Source: Microlunatus endophyticus
Lineage (GTDB): Bacteria; Actinomycetota; Actinomycetes; Propionibacteriales; Propionibacteriaceae
Direction of reading: 5' to 3'
DNA: 64,000 nt
NCBI RefSeq assembly: GCF_014646195.1
Contig: NZ_BMMZ01000003.1
Location: forward strand, 1-64,000
The notes under the pieces were generated by a model. The model saw only the letters and a list, made by a program, of their open reading frames with translations, searched no databases and had not been told where the DNA came from. The translations under genes and the position numbers were made by a program. Shown here in pieces: positions 43,742 through 52,650 of the stretch (positions within the stretch are counted from its first letter, which is position 1; the number at the start of each line of letters is the position of its first letter).

Positions 43742-44407
43742 ATGGGCGAGCTTCGGCTGTACGCCATCGGGATCGACGAGGTGCGCGACATGTTCGGCGC
43801 CCACGCCGAGCTGGCGGAACGGCTCCGTGGACAGGGCCACGCGGCACTGCTTCCTGCCCCGTCGCATGCCTCTGACCGCCAGGGCCTGTTGTCCCGCCTC
43901 GGCCCGATCTTCCGCCGCGTTCCCGGTACACCGGTGCTGGATCCCGACGACCCGACGCCCGCGGATCTGGAGCGGATCATCACCGGCGCGTTCGTACCGG
44001 CCGAGCGCAGCATCGCAACCTGGCGAGTGCTGGAGACCTTGATCCGGGAGAACAGCTGGGGTGGCACCGGGGTGCCGCTGGCCGGCGACGAACTGGACAG
44101 CTTCGACTTCGCGCTCGCCCGCGGCGGGGTGAATGCGGCCGCCGGACTACGGCATGTGCTCAACACCCCGACCGAGTTGCCGCTGAGGCTTCCACCCGGG
44201 CTGTTCGTCGGCTACCACACCGGCGAGGAGGCGGAGTGGATGGCCGCGTCCTACCGGCAGGCGCTGCCCGGGATCGAAGAGCCCGGGCACCGCGATCTCG
44301 CCTACGGTCTGGCCAACTGGCTGGACGGCTTCCCGCACTGGACCCGGATCGCTGAGACCCAGGGCCGACCGGCACCGGATCTGATCGGCTTCTGGAGCGC
44401 ACCCTGA
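43742..44407 (+). CDS. conserved hypothetical actinobacterial protein
   Basis: A 221-residue soluble protein. The N-terminus (ELRLYAIGIDEVRDMFGA) and the later LFVGYHTGEEAEWMAASYRQ and LANWLDGFPHWTRIAE look like an actinobacterial DUF family of cytoplasmic proteins, but I cannot name a function. The ATG at 43742 lies 9 nt after GGTTGG. The stop TGA overlaps a CTG that may start the next gene, so the two are probably coupled. No motifs for catalysis or DNA binding are visible. Confidence 0.7.
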   Translation: MGELRLYAIGIDEVRDMFGAHAELAERLRGQGHAALLPAPSHASDRQGLLSRLGPIFRRVPGTPVLDPDDPTPADLERIITGAFVPAERSIATWRVLETLIRENSWGGTGVPLAGDELDSFDFALARGGVNAAAGLRHVLNTPTELPLRLPPGLFVGYHTGEEAEWMAASYRQALPGIEEPGHRDLAYGLANWLDGFPHWTRIAETQGRPAPDLIGFWSAP

Positions 44408-44451
44408 CGGCTGGTGCGGGACCGCTGTCGTACGAGCACTGGTCCGCGCGA

Positions 44452-45567
44452 TTGCCCGCGCTGGCAGCCGACCTGTGCCGGACCGCGGAGCCCGGCACCC
44501 AGCCGCCACCCGGCGCGGTGCTCGGCATCGCGATCGGCGACCGGCAGCAGGTCGTCGCGTACGGCGATGCGGTGCGGCTGCCCGGCCGGGTGGAACCGTT
44601 CACCGACCGGACCCGGACCGACGCCGGCTCGGTGACCAAGATCATCGCGACGACGGCCTCGATCATGGCGCTGGTCGACTCCCGGCGGCTCGCACTCGAT
44701 GATCTTGTCGGGCCGATCGTCGGCCGGACGCTGCCGGCACCGATCACGGTCGGCGATCTGCTGGAGCACCAGGCCGGATTGTGGGAATGGTGGCCGCTGT
44801 ATCTGCGGGCCCGTGATCATGATCAGGCGTTGGATCTGATCAGCTCGCTGCCGGCCCGCTATCCGCGACGAGCCGGCCGGCACTATTCCGATCTTGGTTT
44901 CATGCTGCTCGGAGCCGTCGTCGAGAAGGTCACGGATCTCGTTCTGGACAAGGCATCCCAAGAGCTGGTGTTCGGTCCGTACGGCCTGGATCACACCAGT
45001 TTCGGCACTCCGGTACCCGGAGCTCCGGTCGCCGCGAGCTCGTCGGGCGACCGGATCGAACGGACCATGATCGACACCGGTGTCCCCTATCCGGTCGATG
45101 GCTCCGTCGACGACTTCGCCGGCTGGCGGCAGCACACGCTCATCGGCGAGATCAACGACGGCAACAGCTTCCATGCCTTCGGTTCGGTCGCCGGGCATGC
45201 CGGTGTCTTCACCACCGCCGGCGACCTGCTCCGCTTCGGCCGGGGCCTGTTGGACAGTCTCGCCGGCTCGGGGCCGGCGAGCTCCGCGACGGCGGCACGG
45301 TTCCTGACACCCGGACAGGATCCCGGCCAGGCACTCGGACTGCGGCACTGGACGACGCCGGCCGGCCCGGCGATCGGGCACACCGGCTTTCCCGGTGTCG
45401 GGTTCGCCGTCCTGCCCACCCAGGACGCCGTCATCGTCATGGTCACCAATCGGCTGCATGCCGAGAGGCCGGCGCGCAACCTGGAGACGCTGTGGCTGTC
45501 GGTGCTGGACGGGCTGGTCGGTCAGGAGCCGGCGGCGCCGGACCCCGGGACGTCCGGCCCGCCCTGA
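44452..45567 (+). CDS. serine hydrolase, beta-lactamase / class C PBP fold
   Basis: A protein of 371 or more residues with the class C beta-lactamase/DD-peptidase fold. The nucleophile motif SVTK (DAGSVTKIIATTASI) is at about residues 60-63, the tyrosine motif YSD lies in RRAGRHYSDLGFMLLG, and the third motif HTG is in GPAIGHTGFPG. No signal peptide is seen, so it is probably a cytoplasmic esterase or peptidase rather than a resistance enzyme. The start is uncertain: TTG at 44452 has no ribosome binding site, whereas the frame extends with natural-looking sequence to a CTG at 44404 that overlaps the previous stop (CTGA) and has TGGAG 7 nt upstream. The 3' end overlaps the convergent thrE-like gene by 46 bp. 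Confidence 0.82.
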   Translation: MPALAADLCRTAEPGTQPPPGAVLGIAIGDRQQVVAYGDAVRLPGRVEPFTDRTRTDAGSVTKIIATTASIMALVDSRRLALDDLVGPIVGRTLPAPITVGDLLEHQAGLWEWWPLYLRARDHDQALDLISSLPARYPRRAGRHYSDLGFMLLGAVVEKVTDLVLDKASQELVFGPYGLDHTSFGTPVPGAPVAASSSGDRIERTMIDTGVPYPVDGSVDDFAGWRQHTLIGEINDGNSFHAFGSVAGHAGVFTTAGDLLRFGRGLLDSLAGSGPASSATAARFLTPGQDPGQALGLRHWTTPAGPAIGHTGFPGVGFAVLPTQDAVIVMVTNRLHAERPARNLETLWLSVLDGLVGQEPAAPDPGTSGPP

Positions 45568-47207
45568 TCGCCGACGCCCGGCAGGACCCGGGGTTCGTCG
45601 TCCTCGTCCCGGCTGTCCCTCTCGGACCGGCTGCCCTGCGGCGGTCGCAGCTGGGTCTGGGCGACCAGCTCGTCGACCGCGTCCGGCTCGACCGGGACCA
45701 GCGGAAGGCTGCCGGCCACGGCCAGCGGTTCGTCGGCGGTCGTCACCGGTTCGGTCGCCCGGAGCGTGACGGCGATGCCGACGCCACGGCGCAGGCCCGG
45801 CGTCCCGTCGACCCGCAACCGCCGGCCGAGCCAGCCCGCACCGAGTCGCAGCGGCGAGCTGAGGAACTCCCCCATCACGACGCCGGCGCCCAACGCGAGC
45901 GCGATCGCGGTGGCCGCCAGCATCTGGCCCAGGCCGTCGTCGACGCGGGACTCGACGGAGGCGAACACCGCCCGGAAGACCGAGAGGCCGGGCAGCAACG
46001 GCGTGATCCCTGCCATCACCACGACGACCGCCGGCGCCCGGCGGCGTACCGACACCAGGGTCGCCGCCAGGCCGACGGCCACTGCCGCCAGACCGCTCGA
46101 CACGACCTGACCGAAGCCGATCAGGCCGAAACCGATGACCAGCAGCTGGGCCAGACCGGAGGCGATGGCCGCCGCGGGCACCGAGCGCAACGGCGCGTAG
46201 CAGGCGACCATCAGGCTCAATCCGGCCAGCGCCGCCCCGAAGACCGCGACTGCGATCGGCAGTGGCTGGTCGGGCGTCCGGTACGGAGTCGGGGTGCCGA
46301 CGTCGACCGCGACCCGGTAACCGACCAGAGTCGACAACTCGAGCACGATGACGATGCCGACCACGATGCCGGCGGTCATGAAGATCACGTCGCCCAACCG
46401 TGCCGTCGCGGTCACCATGTAGCCGGTCAGCGCGTCCTGGACCGCGGCGACGAGGGTCAGCCCGGACAACAGGACGACGATCCCGGTGGCGATCAGGGTC
46501 TCCGGCGACTGGCCGGTGATCCGGGACGCCACCACGGCGACCGCGGTCGCGATCGCCGCACCCGAGGCCTGCAGGAAGAAGAAGGGCAGCTTGACCCGGT
46601 TGAGGACTCGGCCGACCCGGTCGATCGCTGCGGTGGTCGCGGCGGCGAGTCCACAGGTGATCCAGCCGCCGCCGAGCAGCATCGCAACCCCGAGCGCAAA
46701 GCCGGCCCAGCCGAGAGTCGCCAGCCACCGCGGATAGCGATGCGGCCGTTGGGTCAGTTCGTCCATCGCCTGATGGGCTTCGTCGGGGGTGACGCCGCCG
46801 GCGGTGATCCGCCGGACGAGATCGTCCAGCTCGCTCAGCCGGGTGTAGTCCGTCGCCCGGTTGCGGACCGCCCGCACCAGCGTGACCGGATCGCTGTCCG
46901 GCGACGTCTGGGCGGAGACGATGATGGTGGTGAACGTGATGTCCACGACGCAGTCGGTGAGCCGGAACGCCTGAGCGACGTCCTGGGCCGTGGCGACGAC
47001 GTCGGCCGTGCCGGACCCGGACGAGAGCATCACCTCGCCCAGCCGGATCGTCAGGTCGAGCACTTGTCGGATGTAGCGGTCCGACAGCTCCGCGTGCGTC
47101 CGGCGGCGGCGTTGGCCCGCCGTGCTGGCAGGGTCACGGGGCCCGCGCAGGGTGATCCTGAGCCCGCGTCGCGGGCTCAAACTGGTCCGGCGGCGGTTCT
47201 CTGGCAT
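45522..47207 (-). CDS. threonine/serine exporter, ThrE family
   Basis: A 561-residue inner-membrane exporter. The N-terminal cytoplasmic ThrE domain (about 40-165; LDLTIRLGEVMLSSGSGTADV, then VDITFTTIIVSA) carries a possible periplasmic-hydrolase-like segment, and about ten membrane helices follow, covering both halves normally called ThrE and ThrE_2, as in Corynebacterium ThrE. A disordered acidic tail of about 70 residues ends the protein. It would export excess threonine and serine by proton antiport; serC lies 3 kb away. The ATG at 47207 starts MPENRRRTSL. It diverges from anmK with a 20-bp gap. Confidence 0.88.
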   Translation of the reverse strand: MPENRRRTSLSPRRGLRITLRGPRDPASTAGQRRRRTHAELSDRYIRQVLDLTIRLGEVMLSSGSGTADVVATAQDVAQAFRLTDCVVDITFTTIIVSAQTSPDSDPVTLVRAVRNRATDYTRLSELDDLVRRITAGGVTPDEAHQAMDELTQRPHRYPRWLATLGWAGFALGVAMLLGGGWITCGLAAATTAAIDRVGRVLNRVKLPFFFLQASGAAIATAVAVVASRITGQSPETLIATGIVVLLSGLTLVAAVQDALTGYMVTATARLGDVIFMTAGIVVGIVIVLELSTLVGYRVAVDVGTPTPYRTPDQPLPIAVAVFGAALAGLSLMVACYAPLRSVPAAAIASGLAQLLVIGFGLIGFGQVVSSGLAAVAVGLAATLVSVRRRAPAVVVVMAGITPLLPGLSVFRAVFASVESRVDDGLGQMLAATAIALALGAGVVMGEFLSSPLRLGAGWLGRRLRVDGTPGLRRGVGIAVTLRATEPVTTADEPLAVAGSLPLVPVEPDAVDELVAQTQLRPPQGSRSERDSRDEDDEPRVLPGVGDQGGPDVPGSGAAGS

Positions 47208-47227
47208 GGCCCGGCCAGAATAGTGCG

Positions 47228-48475
47228 ATGCCAGACGCTGGGACGACTACCGCGGGCGCCGCACACAGCGCCGGGAACACCATCAGGATCGCCGGGATGA
47301 TGAGCGGCACCTCCTTCGACGCCGTCGATGTCGCGGTCGCCGAATTCGAACGCGATGGGTTCGAACGTGATGGGCCGGTGCTGGCCTGCCGACCGGTCGG
47401 CATGGTGAGTGTGCCGCTGGAGCCGGGACTGCGGTCCGCGATCGCCGGTCTGCTGCCGCCCCACCCGACCGACATCGCCACCGTGTGCCGGTTGGACACC
47501 GAGTTGGGGCAGCTCTTCGCCCGGGTCGCCGGACAGGCGATCGCCGAGTTGGGCCCGGTCGACCTGGTGGTGTCGCACGGTCAGACGGTGTTCCACTGGG
47601 TCGAGGACCGGGAGGCGCTGGGCACCCTGCAACTGGGCAACCCTGCCTGGATCGCCGAAGCGACCGGCGCCGCGGTGCTCTCCGACGTCCGGACCCGTGA
47701 CATCAGCCGTGGCGGCCAGGGTGCCCCGTTGGCCGCGATCCTCGACGCGCTGCTGGTGCTGTCCGGCGACGACGTCCGCCGCGGCTCGCTCAATCTCGGC
47801 GGGATCGCCAACATCACCGTCTCCGAACCTGATCCGAACGGTTCCGGTGCGAGTGGGCGCGAGGTGATCGCGTACGACCTGGGTCCGGCGAGCGCGTTGC
47901 TGGACCTGGCCGTGAGCCAGGCGACCGGCGGCGCGGAGCGGATGGACACCGACGGGGCGCGGGCAGCCCGCGGCCGGGTTCAGACGAGCCTGCTCGAGAA
48001 GCTGCTCAGCGAGCCCTATTACCGGCTGGCGCCGCCGAAGTCGACGGGCAAGGAACTTTTCGACGCTCTGTATCTGTCCCGAATGGTCGCCGAGCTGCCG
48101 ATCAGCCTGGACGATCTTGCCGCCACCCTGACCGAACTGACCGCACTGCTGGTCGCCGCCGCGTGTTCGCGGCACCGGCTGACGGAGTTGGTGGTGGCCG
48201 GCGGCGGGATCAGGAATCCCACGCTGATGGCGCGGATCGCGGTCAACGCCGCGGTACCCGTCCGGCCGATCGACGATTTCGGGCTGCCGGCGCAGGCCAA
48301 GGAGGCCTACCTGATGGCCCTGATCGGCTACCTGAGCTGGAACGGCCTGCCGGGAACCCTGTCCAGTGCGACCGGGGCCTCGTCGCTGCTCGGCTCCTTC
48401 ACTCCCGGACGGCAACCGCTGCGGCTTCCGGAGCCGGCAACCTCCATGCCCGAGCGCATGGTGATCGTCAGCTGA
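47228..48475 (+). CDS. anmK: anhydro-N-acetylmuramic acid kinase
   Basis: A 415-residue kinase that opens and phosphorylates 1,6-anhydroMurNAc released from recycled cell wall, giving MurNAc-6-P. GMMSGTSFDAVDVAV near residue 24 is the ATP-binding signature of the family; VSHGQTVFH, NLGGIANITV and VAGGGIRNPTLMARI are the other landmarks. The length is slightly above the usual 370-390. No murQ or nagZ is next to it, but an amino-sugar operon with NagA lies 9 kb upstream. The ATG at 47228 is the first start after the thrE-like gene. Confidence 0.93.
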   Translation: MPDAGTTTAGAAHSAGNTIRIAGMMSGTSFDAVDVAVAEFERDGFERDGPVLACRPVGMVSVPLEPGLRSAIAGLLPPHPTDIATVCRLDTELGQLFARVAGQAIAELGPVDLVVSHGQTVFHWVEDREALGTLQLGNPAWIAEATGAAVLSDVRTRDISRGGQGAPLAAILDALLVLSGDDVRRGSLNLGGIANITVSEPDPNGSGASGREVIAYDLGPASALLDLAVSQATGGAERMDTDGARAARGRVQTSLLEKLLSEPYYRLAPPKSTGKELFDALYLSRMVAELPISLDDLAATLTELTALLVAAACSRHRLTELVVAGGGIRNPTLMARIAVNAAVPVRPIDDFGLPAQAKEAYLMALIGYLSWNGLPGTLSSATGASSLLGSFTPGRQPLRLPEPATSMPERMVIVS

Positions 48476-49375
48476 TCACGGCACCATCGCCTTCGCGATC
48501 ACGATCGACATGGTGATCCAGTCGTCGTCCGGGGCGCTGCCGCCCTCGACGGCGTACATCACGTTGGTCAGCTCGCGGACGATCACCCAGTTGCGGACCC
48601 GGTCCTCGTCCAGACCTGCAGTGTCGACGACGGTGAAGAGCCGGTCCAGGATCGCGTTGCGAAGATCATCGGTGGCTACTGCCTCCTCCCACCGGTTCCA
48701 CAGCAGCGGGGCGACCTCGAAAGCAGGATCACCCGACAGCGGCTTGGGGTCGATCACCAGCCACGGCTCACGATCAGCGGCCAGCACGTTGTCGTAGTGC
48801 AGGTCGGTGTGGATCAACCGGCCGTCGGTGTCCGGATCCTCGGCGAAGCTGTGAGCCAGCGAGCGGGCCTGGTCGGCCAGCCGCCGCGGCACTGCCGGAT
48901 GATCATGGAGTCCGGCCAGCTGGTCGGCGACCTCCGCGGTGACCTCGGACAACTTCCGGAGTTGCGGGATGGCCGGACGATGCAACCGCGGGTAGAGACC
49001 GGCGATGATTTCACACGCTGTCACGACTTCCGGCCCGTTCAGGTCCCTGCTCTGGTCGGCGCTCTCCAGCAACATCGCGCGCCGATGCGGATCGGCGCGG
49101 TAGAGCCGGACCACGCCGTTGCCGTCCCACGCCCGCAAGGCGAGGTGCTCGAATTCCGCCTCCCAATGAGGGACACCGATCTTGAGCGCGGCCGGGCGGC
49201 GGTCCTGGTCACGGACCGGCAGCACGTACGCCGTTGCGCCCGCCATCGGCTCGCCGTCCGGCGTCAGCCGCCAGTCATCGAGCAGGTCGGTGATCATCGC
49301 GGGCAGCCGCGCGAGCCAGTCGTCCCAGCCCTGGTCGCGTCCCGCATTGGCGAGCAGCCGCTGGGGAATCCTCAC
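48476..49375 (-). CDS. aminoglycoside/hydroxyurea phosphotransferase-family kinase
   Basis: A 299-residue small-molecule kinase of the APH(6)/StrB/hydroxyurea kinase group. The catalytic loop is LIHTDLHYDNVLAA and the metal loop LVIDPKPLSGDPAFEVAPLLW, both diagnostic. ALKIGVP near the start holds the ATP lysine. Such proteins often phosphorylate streptomycin-like compounds, but chromosomal copies may have other targets. The GTG at 49375 overlaps the stop of the GH92 gene by 4 nt (GTGA), so it is translated with that glycosidase; a sugar-like substrate is therefore worth considering. It converges on anmK with no gap. Confidence 0.85.
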   Translation of the reverse strand: MRIPQRLLANAGRDQGWDDWLARLPAMITDLLDDWRLTPDGEPMAGATAYVLPVRDQDRRPAALKIGVPHWEAEFEHLALRAWDGNGVVRLYRADPHRRAMLLESADQSRDLNGPEVVTACEIIAGLYPRLHRPAIPQLRKLSEVTAEVADQLAGLHDHPAVPRRLADQARSLAHSFAEDPDTDGRLIHTDLHYDNVLAADREPWLVIDPKPLSGDPAFEVAPLLWNRWEEAVATDDLRNAILDRLFTVVDTAGLDEDRVRNWVIVRELTNVMYAVEGGSAPDDDWITMSIVIAKAMVP

Positions 49376-52300
49376 GCCACCAGCTCGATCTGGGCCAGCG
49401 TCGCACCCTCGGCCGCGGTGATCACCAGCCGATAGCGATCCGCGACGGCCGGGTTGCTGATCTTGAACGGTCGGGTCTGCCGGCGCCGGGCGAAGACCTG
49501 ATCATGGCGTTCGTCCAGGACCGACCACTGCACACCGTCTGTCGATCCTTCCAGCCGCCAGCCGGTGGGATCGGCGGGACCGGCTCCGGAGGTCAGCGTG
49601 TAGAAGACCGGCTCCGCCGGCGTCGGCAACTGCCAGCCGATGACCCCACCAGTGAGCGCGAACTCGGTTCTCGAGTCGTCGTCGAAGAGAGCCGCGGCGG
49701 GCCCGTCGGAGGCCGGGCAGAGGTCGAGCAGCGGCGCCGGCTGCCCACCCGGCCGGGTGATCGACGGTGCCGGCTCGGTCGTCCCCCAGGTCGACGGCTC
49801 GGGTCCCAGCTCGAAGTGCAGGTGCCCGCCGGCAAGATCATCAGCGCTGATCGACGGCGCAGTCAGCGGCGTGTCGTCGATCACCGCGGACTGGACGTAG
49901 ACGTTGCGCAGCGAGTTGCCGGCGGCGGTGATCACGATCGGTTCGCGACCTTTCGGAGTCACCGTCACCTCGCCGAACAGCGGCGAGCCGATCGCGTACT
50001 CGGCGGCGCCGACCCGGAGCGGATAGAGACCGAGCGCGCTGAAGAGATACCAGGCCGACATCTCGCCGTTGTCCTCGTCGCCGGGATACCCCTGGCCGAT
50101 TTGCTCCCCGACGAAGAGCCGCTGCAGGACCTCGCGGACGACTCGCTGGGTCTTCGCCGGCCTACCGGCGTAGTTGTAGAGATAGGCGATGTGATGAGCG
50201 GGCTGGTTGCTGAAGCCGTACTGGCCCATCCGGACGGCGCGAGCCTCGAGCATCTCGTGGATGACGCTGGAGTAGGTGCCCTTCTTGTCCGCCTTCTCCG
50301 GAGTGCTGAAGAAGGTGTCCAGCTTGGCCTCGAGACCTTGGGGGCCGCCGTAGAGCGCGGCCAGTCCGGCGCCGTCGTGCGGCACGTGGAAGGCGAAGTT
50401 CCAGCCATCGGTCTCGGTGAAGTCGCCGCCCCACTCCTCGGGGTCGAATTCCTCGCGGTGCTTGGCGAAACGACCGTCGCTGCGCCGGCCTTGGAAGAAG
50501 TCGACGGCCGGGTCGAACAGCAGGGTGTAGTTGCGGCTGCGGCGGGAGAAGTATTCGGCCTCCTCCGCCAGCCGGCCGCGAAGGTCGTCCGGAGTCGCGG
50601 GATCGACCGCCAGTGCGGCCGCCTGGTTGGCCAGGCCGAAGTCGTTGATGTAGCCCTCGAGCGCCCAGGACACGCTCTCCTCGGTGTCGGTGCTGACGTA
50701 ACCGCGGAAGAGCCCGTCCGCGACGCCCTTGCGGCCGACCGCCGGGTCGTCGGGGGTGACGGTCGCATTCCGCAAGCCGGCGTCGTACGTCCCGAGCGGG
50801 TCCGGAAGCGGCACACCCTTGAGGTACGCGTCGGCGAACGACACGTCGGAGCTGGTGCCGGTCATCAGGTCCGCATAGCCCGGCGAGGACCATCGAGCGA
50901 CCCAGCCGCCGTCGCGGTACTGCTGGACGAAGCCGTCGACCAGTTCGGCGGCCAGCTCGGGATAGAAGAGCGCGTACGCCGGCCAGGCCGTCCGGTAGGT
51001 GTCCCAGAAGCCGTGGTTGACGTAGATCTTCCCGGACCTGATCACCGCGTTGGTGTGATCGACTCCGGCCTCACCGTCGGTCGGCTGGACCGGGCTGGCG
51101 TAGCGGAAGTCCGGCTCGTCGGGGGTGCCGGCGTTCTCGAATTGTGAGTTGGGATAGAGATTCAGCCGGTAGAGAGACCCATAGAGGGTCCGCAGCTGTG
51201 GCTGAGTGGCCTCGGCGACCTTGATCACCGACAGTCGCTCGTTCCAGATCGCGTTGGCCCGCTGCCGGACGTCGTCAAGATCAGGATCGGCCAGCTCGAG
51301 CAGCAGGTTCCTCCTGGCCTGGTCGATGCTGATGAAGGAGGTGGCGATCCGCAGGACCACCTCTGTCGCGTCCGGTCCGAAGCTGGCGGCACGCGCCACG
51401 GACCTGCCGCCGACGGTCGGCCCGAAATCGGCCAGCTCGGTGCCGAAGGTTCCGTAGCAGTACATCCTGGTCCGGCCGAAACCCGAGCCGTTCTCCACCC
51501 AGCCGGTCAGCGCACCGCCGGAGAATTCGAAGCTCCCGGACTCGTCGATGGTGTCGATGATCACGTGCCGGCCCGCGGAGTCGTCGGGGAAGGTGAAGCG
51601 GAAGATCGCGCCGTGATCGGTCGGTGCCACCTCCGCCCGGAGACCGCCGGTCAGGTCGACCTGGTAGAGATCCGGACGGGCAAGTTCGTCGTCGTGGCTG
51701 AAGGCGGCGGCACGCTCGGCCGGATGGCCCAACGGCTCGGCGGTTGCGACCGGCATCACGATCAGCTGGTCGCGGTCCCCCATCCACGGGCTCGGTTGAT
51801 GACTGAACGCAATGCCCTGGAGTTCTGGGCGGTTGTCGGCGTTGTTGGCGTGCTGGTATTCGTACGGCCACCGGTGCGTGCTGGCGTCGGTCACCGGGGT
51901 GAGGAAGTTGAAGCCGTTGGGCCAGGCGGTGATCGGCAGGTTGTTGCCCCGGGAGAAGGCGCCGTTGGCGTTGGTTCCGCGTCGGGTGTCGACGTACGCG
52001 CACAGGTCCGTGCCATCCGGGTCGGCGGGCGCCGGACCGAGGTGCAGCACGTCGACCCAACCGCGGTATCGCTTGTCCTGCAAGGATTCCGGCGGTGCCA
52101 CGGTGATCAACACGGCCTCGATCGTCCGGCCTGCTGCAGCATCCAGTCCGATCTGCACGTCATTCCACTGGTCGGCATAGAGAATCTTGGCCGCGCCCTG
52201 GCCGGCGGCGTCGGCCGGCATCTGGTGCTGATCATGGACGCCGAACTCAGAAAGCAGCGTGCCGTCGGTGAAGCGGAGGTCCAGGGCGGCGTAGGTCGCG

Positions 52301-52500
52301 GCGTACTCCAGATCGGGATCCAGCTCAGGGTAGATCGCGTAGCGCAACCGGTCACCCGTCATGATTCTCCGGCCGGCCAGCGCCGCCTCGATCACCTCGG
52401 CCGCCTCGCCGGTGCCGGTGAAGCCGAATGCCGTCGGGCTGGTGAAACCAGCACCATCCTTACTGGTAGGGCCGCCAACCGGACCGCCGCTGTCAATCAT
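49372..52500 (-). CDS. glycoside hydrolase family 92 alpha-mannosidase
   Basis: A protein of about 1042 residues. The GH92 catalytic part spans roughly 170-870: GTNANGAFSRGNNLPITAWPNGFN at the front, VNHGFWDTYRTAWPAYAL in the middle and GYPGDEDNGEMSAWYLFSAL at the calcium and catalytic site. The last 150 residues form a discoidin/F5-8C-like carbohydrate-binding domain (LFDDDSRTEFALTGGVIGWQ). These enzymes remove alpha-1,2 (or 1,3/1,4) mannose from mannans and N-glycans. No signal peptide is present, so it probably acts on imported oligosaccharides, unlike most exported GH92 enzymes. The ATG at 52500 is used; a TTG at 52509 sits closer to GGGAG. Confidence 0.9.
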   Translation of the reverse strand: MIDSGGPVGGPTSKDGAGFTSPTAFGFTGTGEAAEVIEAALAGRRIMTGDRLRYAIYPELDPDLEYAATYAALDLRFTDGTLLSEFGVHDQHQMPADAAGQGAAKILYADQWNDVQIGLDAAAGRTIEAVLITVAPPESLQDKRYRGWVDVLHLGPAPADPDGTDLCAYVDTRRGTNANGAFSRGNNLPITAWPNGFNFLTPVTDASTHRWPYEYQHANNADNRPELQGIAFSHQPSPWMGDRDQLIVMPVATAEPLGHPAERAAAFSHDDELARPDLYQVDLTGGLRAEVAPTDHGAIFRFTFPDDSAGRHVIIDTIDESGSFEFSGGALTGWVENGSGFGRTRMYCYGTFGTELADFGPTVGGRSVARAASFGPDATEVVLRIATSFISIDQARRNLLLELADPDLDDVRQRANAIWNERLSVIKVAEATQPQLRTLYGSLYRLNLYPNSQFENAGTPDEPDFRYASPVQPTDGEAGVDHTNAVIRSGKIYVNHGFWDTYRTAWPAYALFYPELAAELVDGFVQQYRDGGWVARWSSPGYADLMTGTSSDVSFADAYLKGVPLPDPLGTYDAGLRNATVTPDDPAVGRKGVADGLFRGYVSTDTEESVSWALEGYINDFGLANQAAALAVDPATPDDLRGRLAEEAEYFSRRSRNYTLLFDPAVDFFQGRRSDGRFAKHREEFDPEEWGGDFTETDGWNFAFHVPHDGAGLAALYGGPQGLEAKLDTFFSTPEKADKKGTYSSVIHEMLEARAVRMGQYGFSNQPAHHIAYLYNYAGRPAKTQRVVREVLQRLFVGEQIGQGYPGDEDNGEMSAWYLFSALGLYPLRVGAAEYAIGSPLFGEVTVTPKGREPIVITAAGNSLRNVYVQSAVIDDTPLTAPSISADDLAGGHLHFELGPEPSTWGTTEPAPSITRPGGQPAPLLDLCPASDGPAAALFDDDSRTEFALTGGVIGWQLPTPAEPVFYTLTSGAGPADPTGWRLEGSTDGVQWSVLDERHDQVFARRRQTRPFKISNPAVADRYRLVITAAEGATLAQIELVA

Positions 52501-52650
52501 CACAACCAACAGTCTCCCGTATCACCGGGCTTCCGGCTGCCGGGGTCCGTCGCCACGCCCGATTCGAGCAGCCGATTGACATCCGGGGTCGGTTCGATGC
52601 ATGTTGATCACCACTATCGGCTTCGGGGGACAACCCGTGAAGGACGTGCA

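Noticed and set aside
43725-43745. TTAGGTTGG as an IdeR iron box
   Set aside because: Only a half-site match, without the second arm of the palindrome.
44302-46728. 808-codon minus-strand frame covering the serine hydrolase and part of thrE
   Set aside because: It would overlap two real genes completely; composition is an artefact of GC-rich third positions.
45492-47300. 602-codon plus-strand frame across the ThrE gene
   Set aside because: Shadow of the membrane protein gene on the other strand; composed of Asp/Arg/Gln-rich low-complexity sequence without domains.
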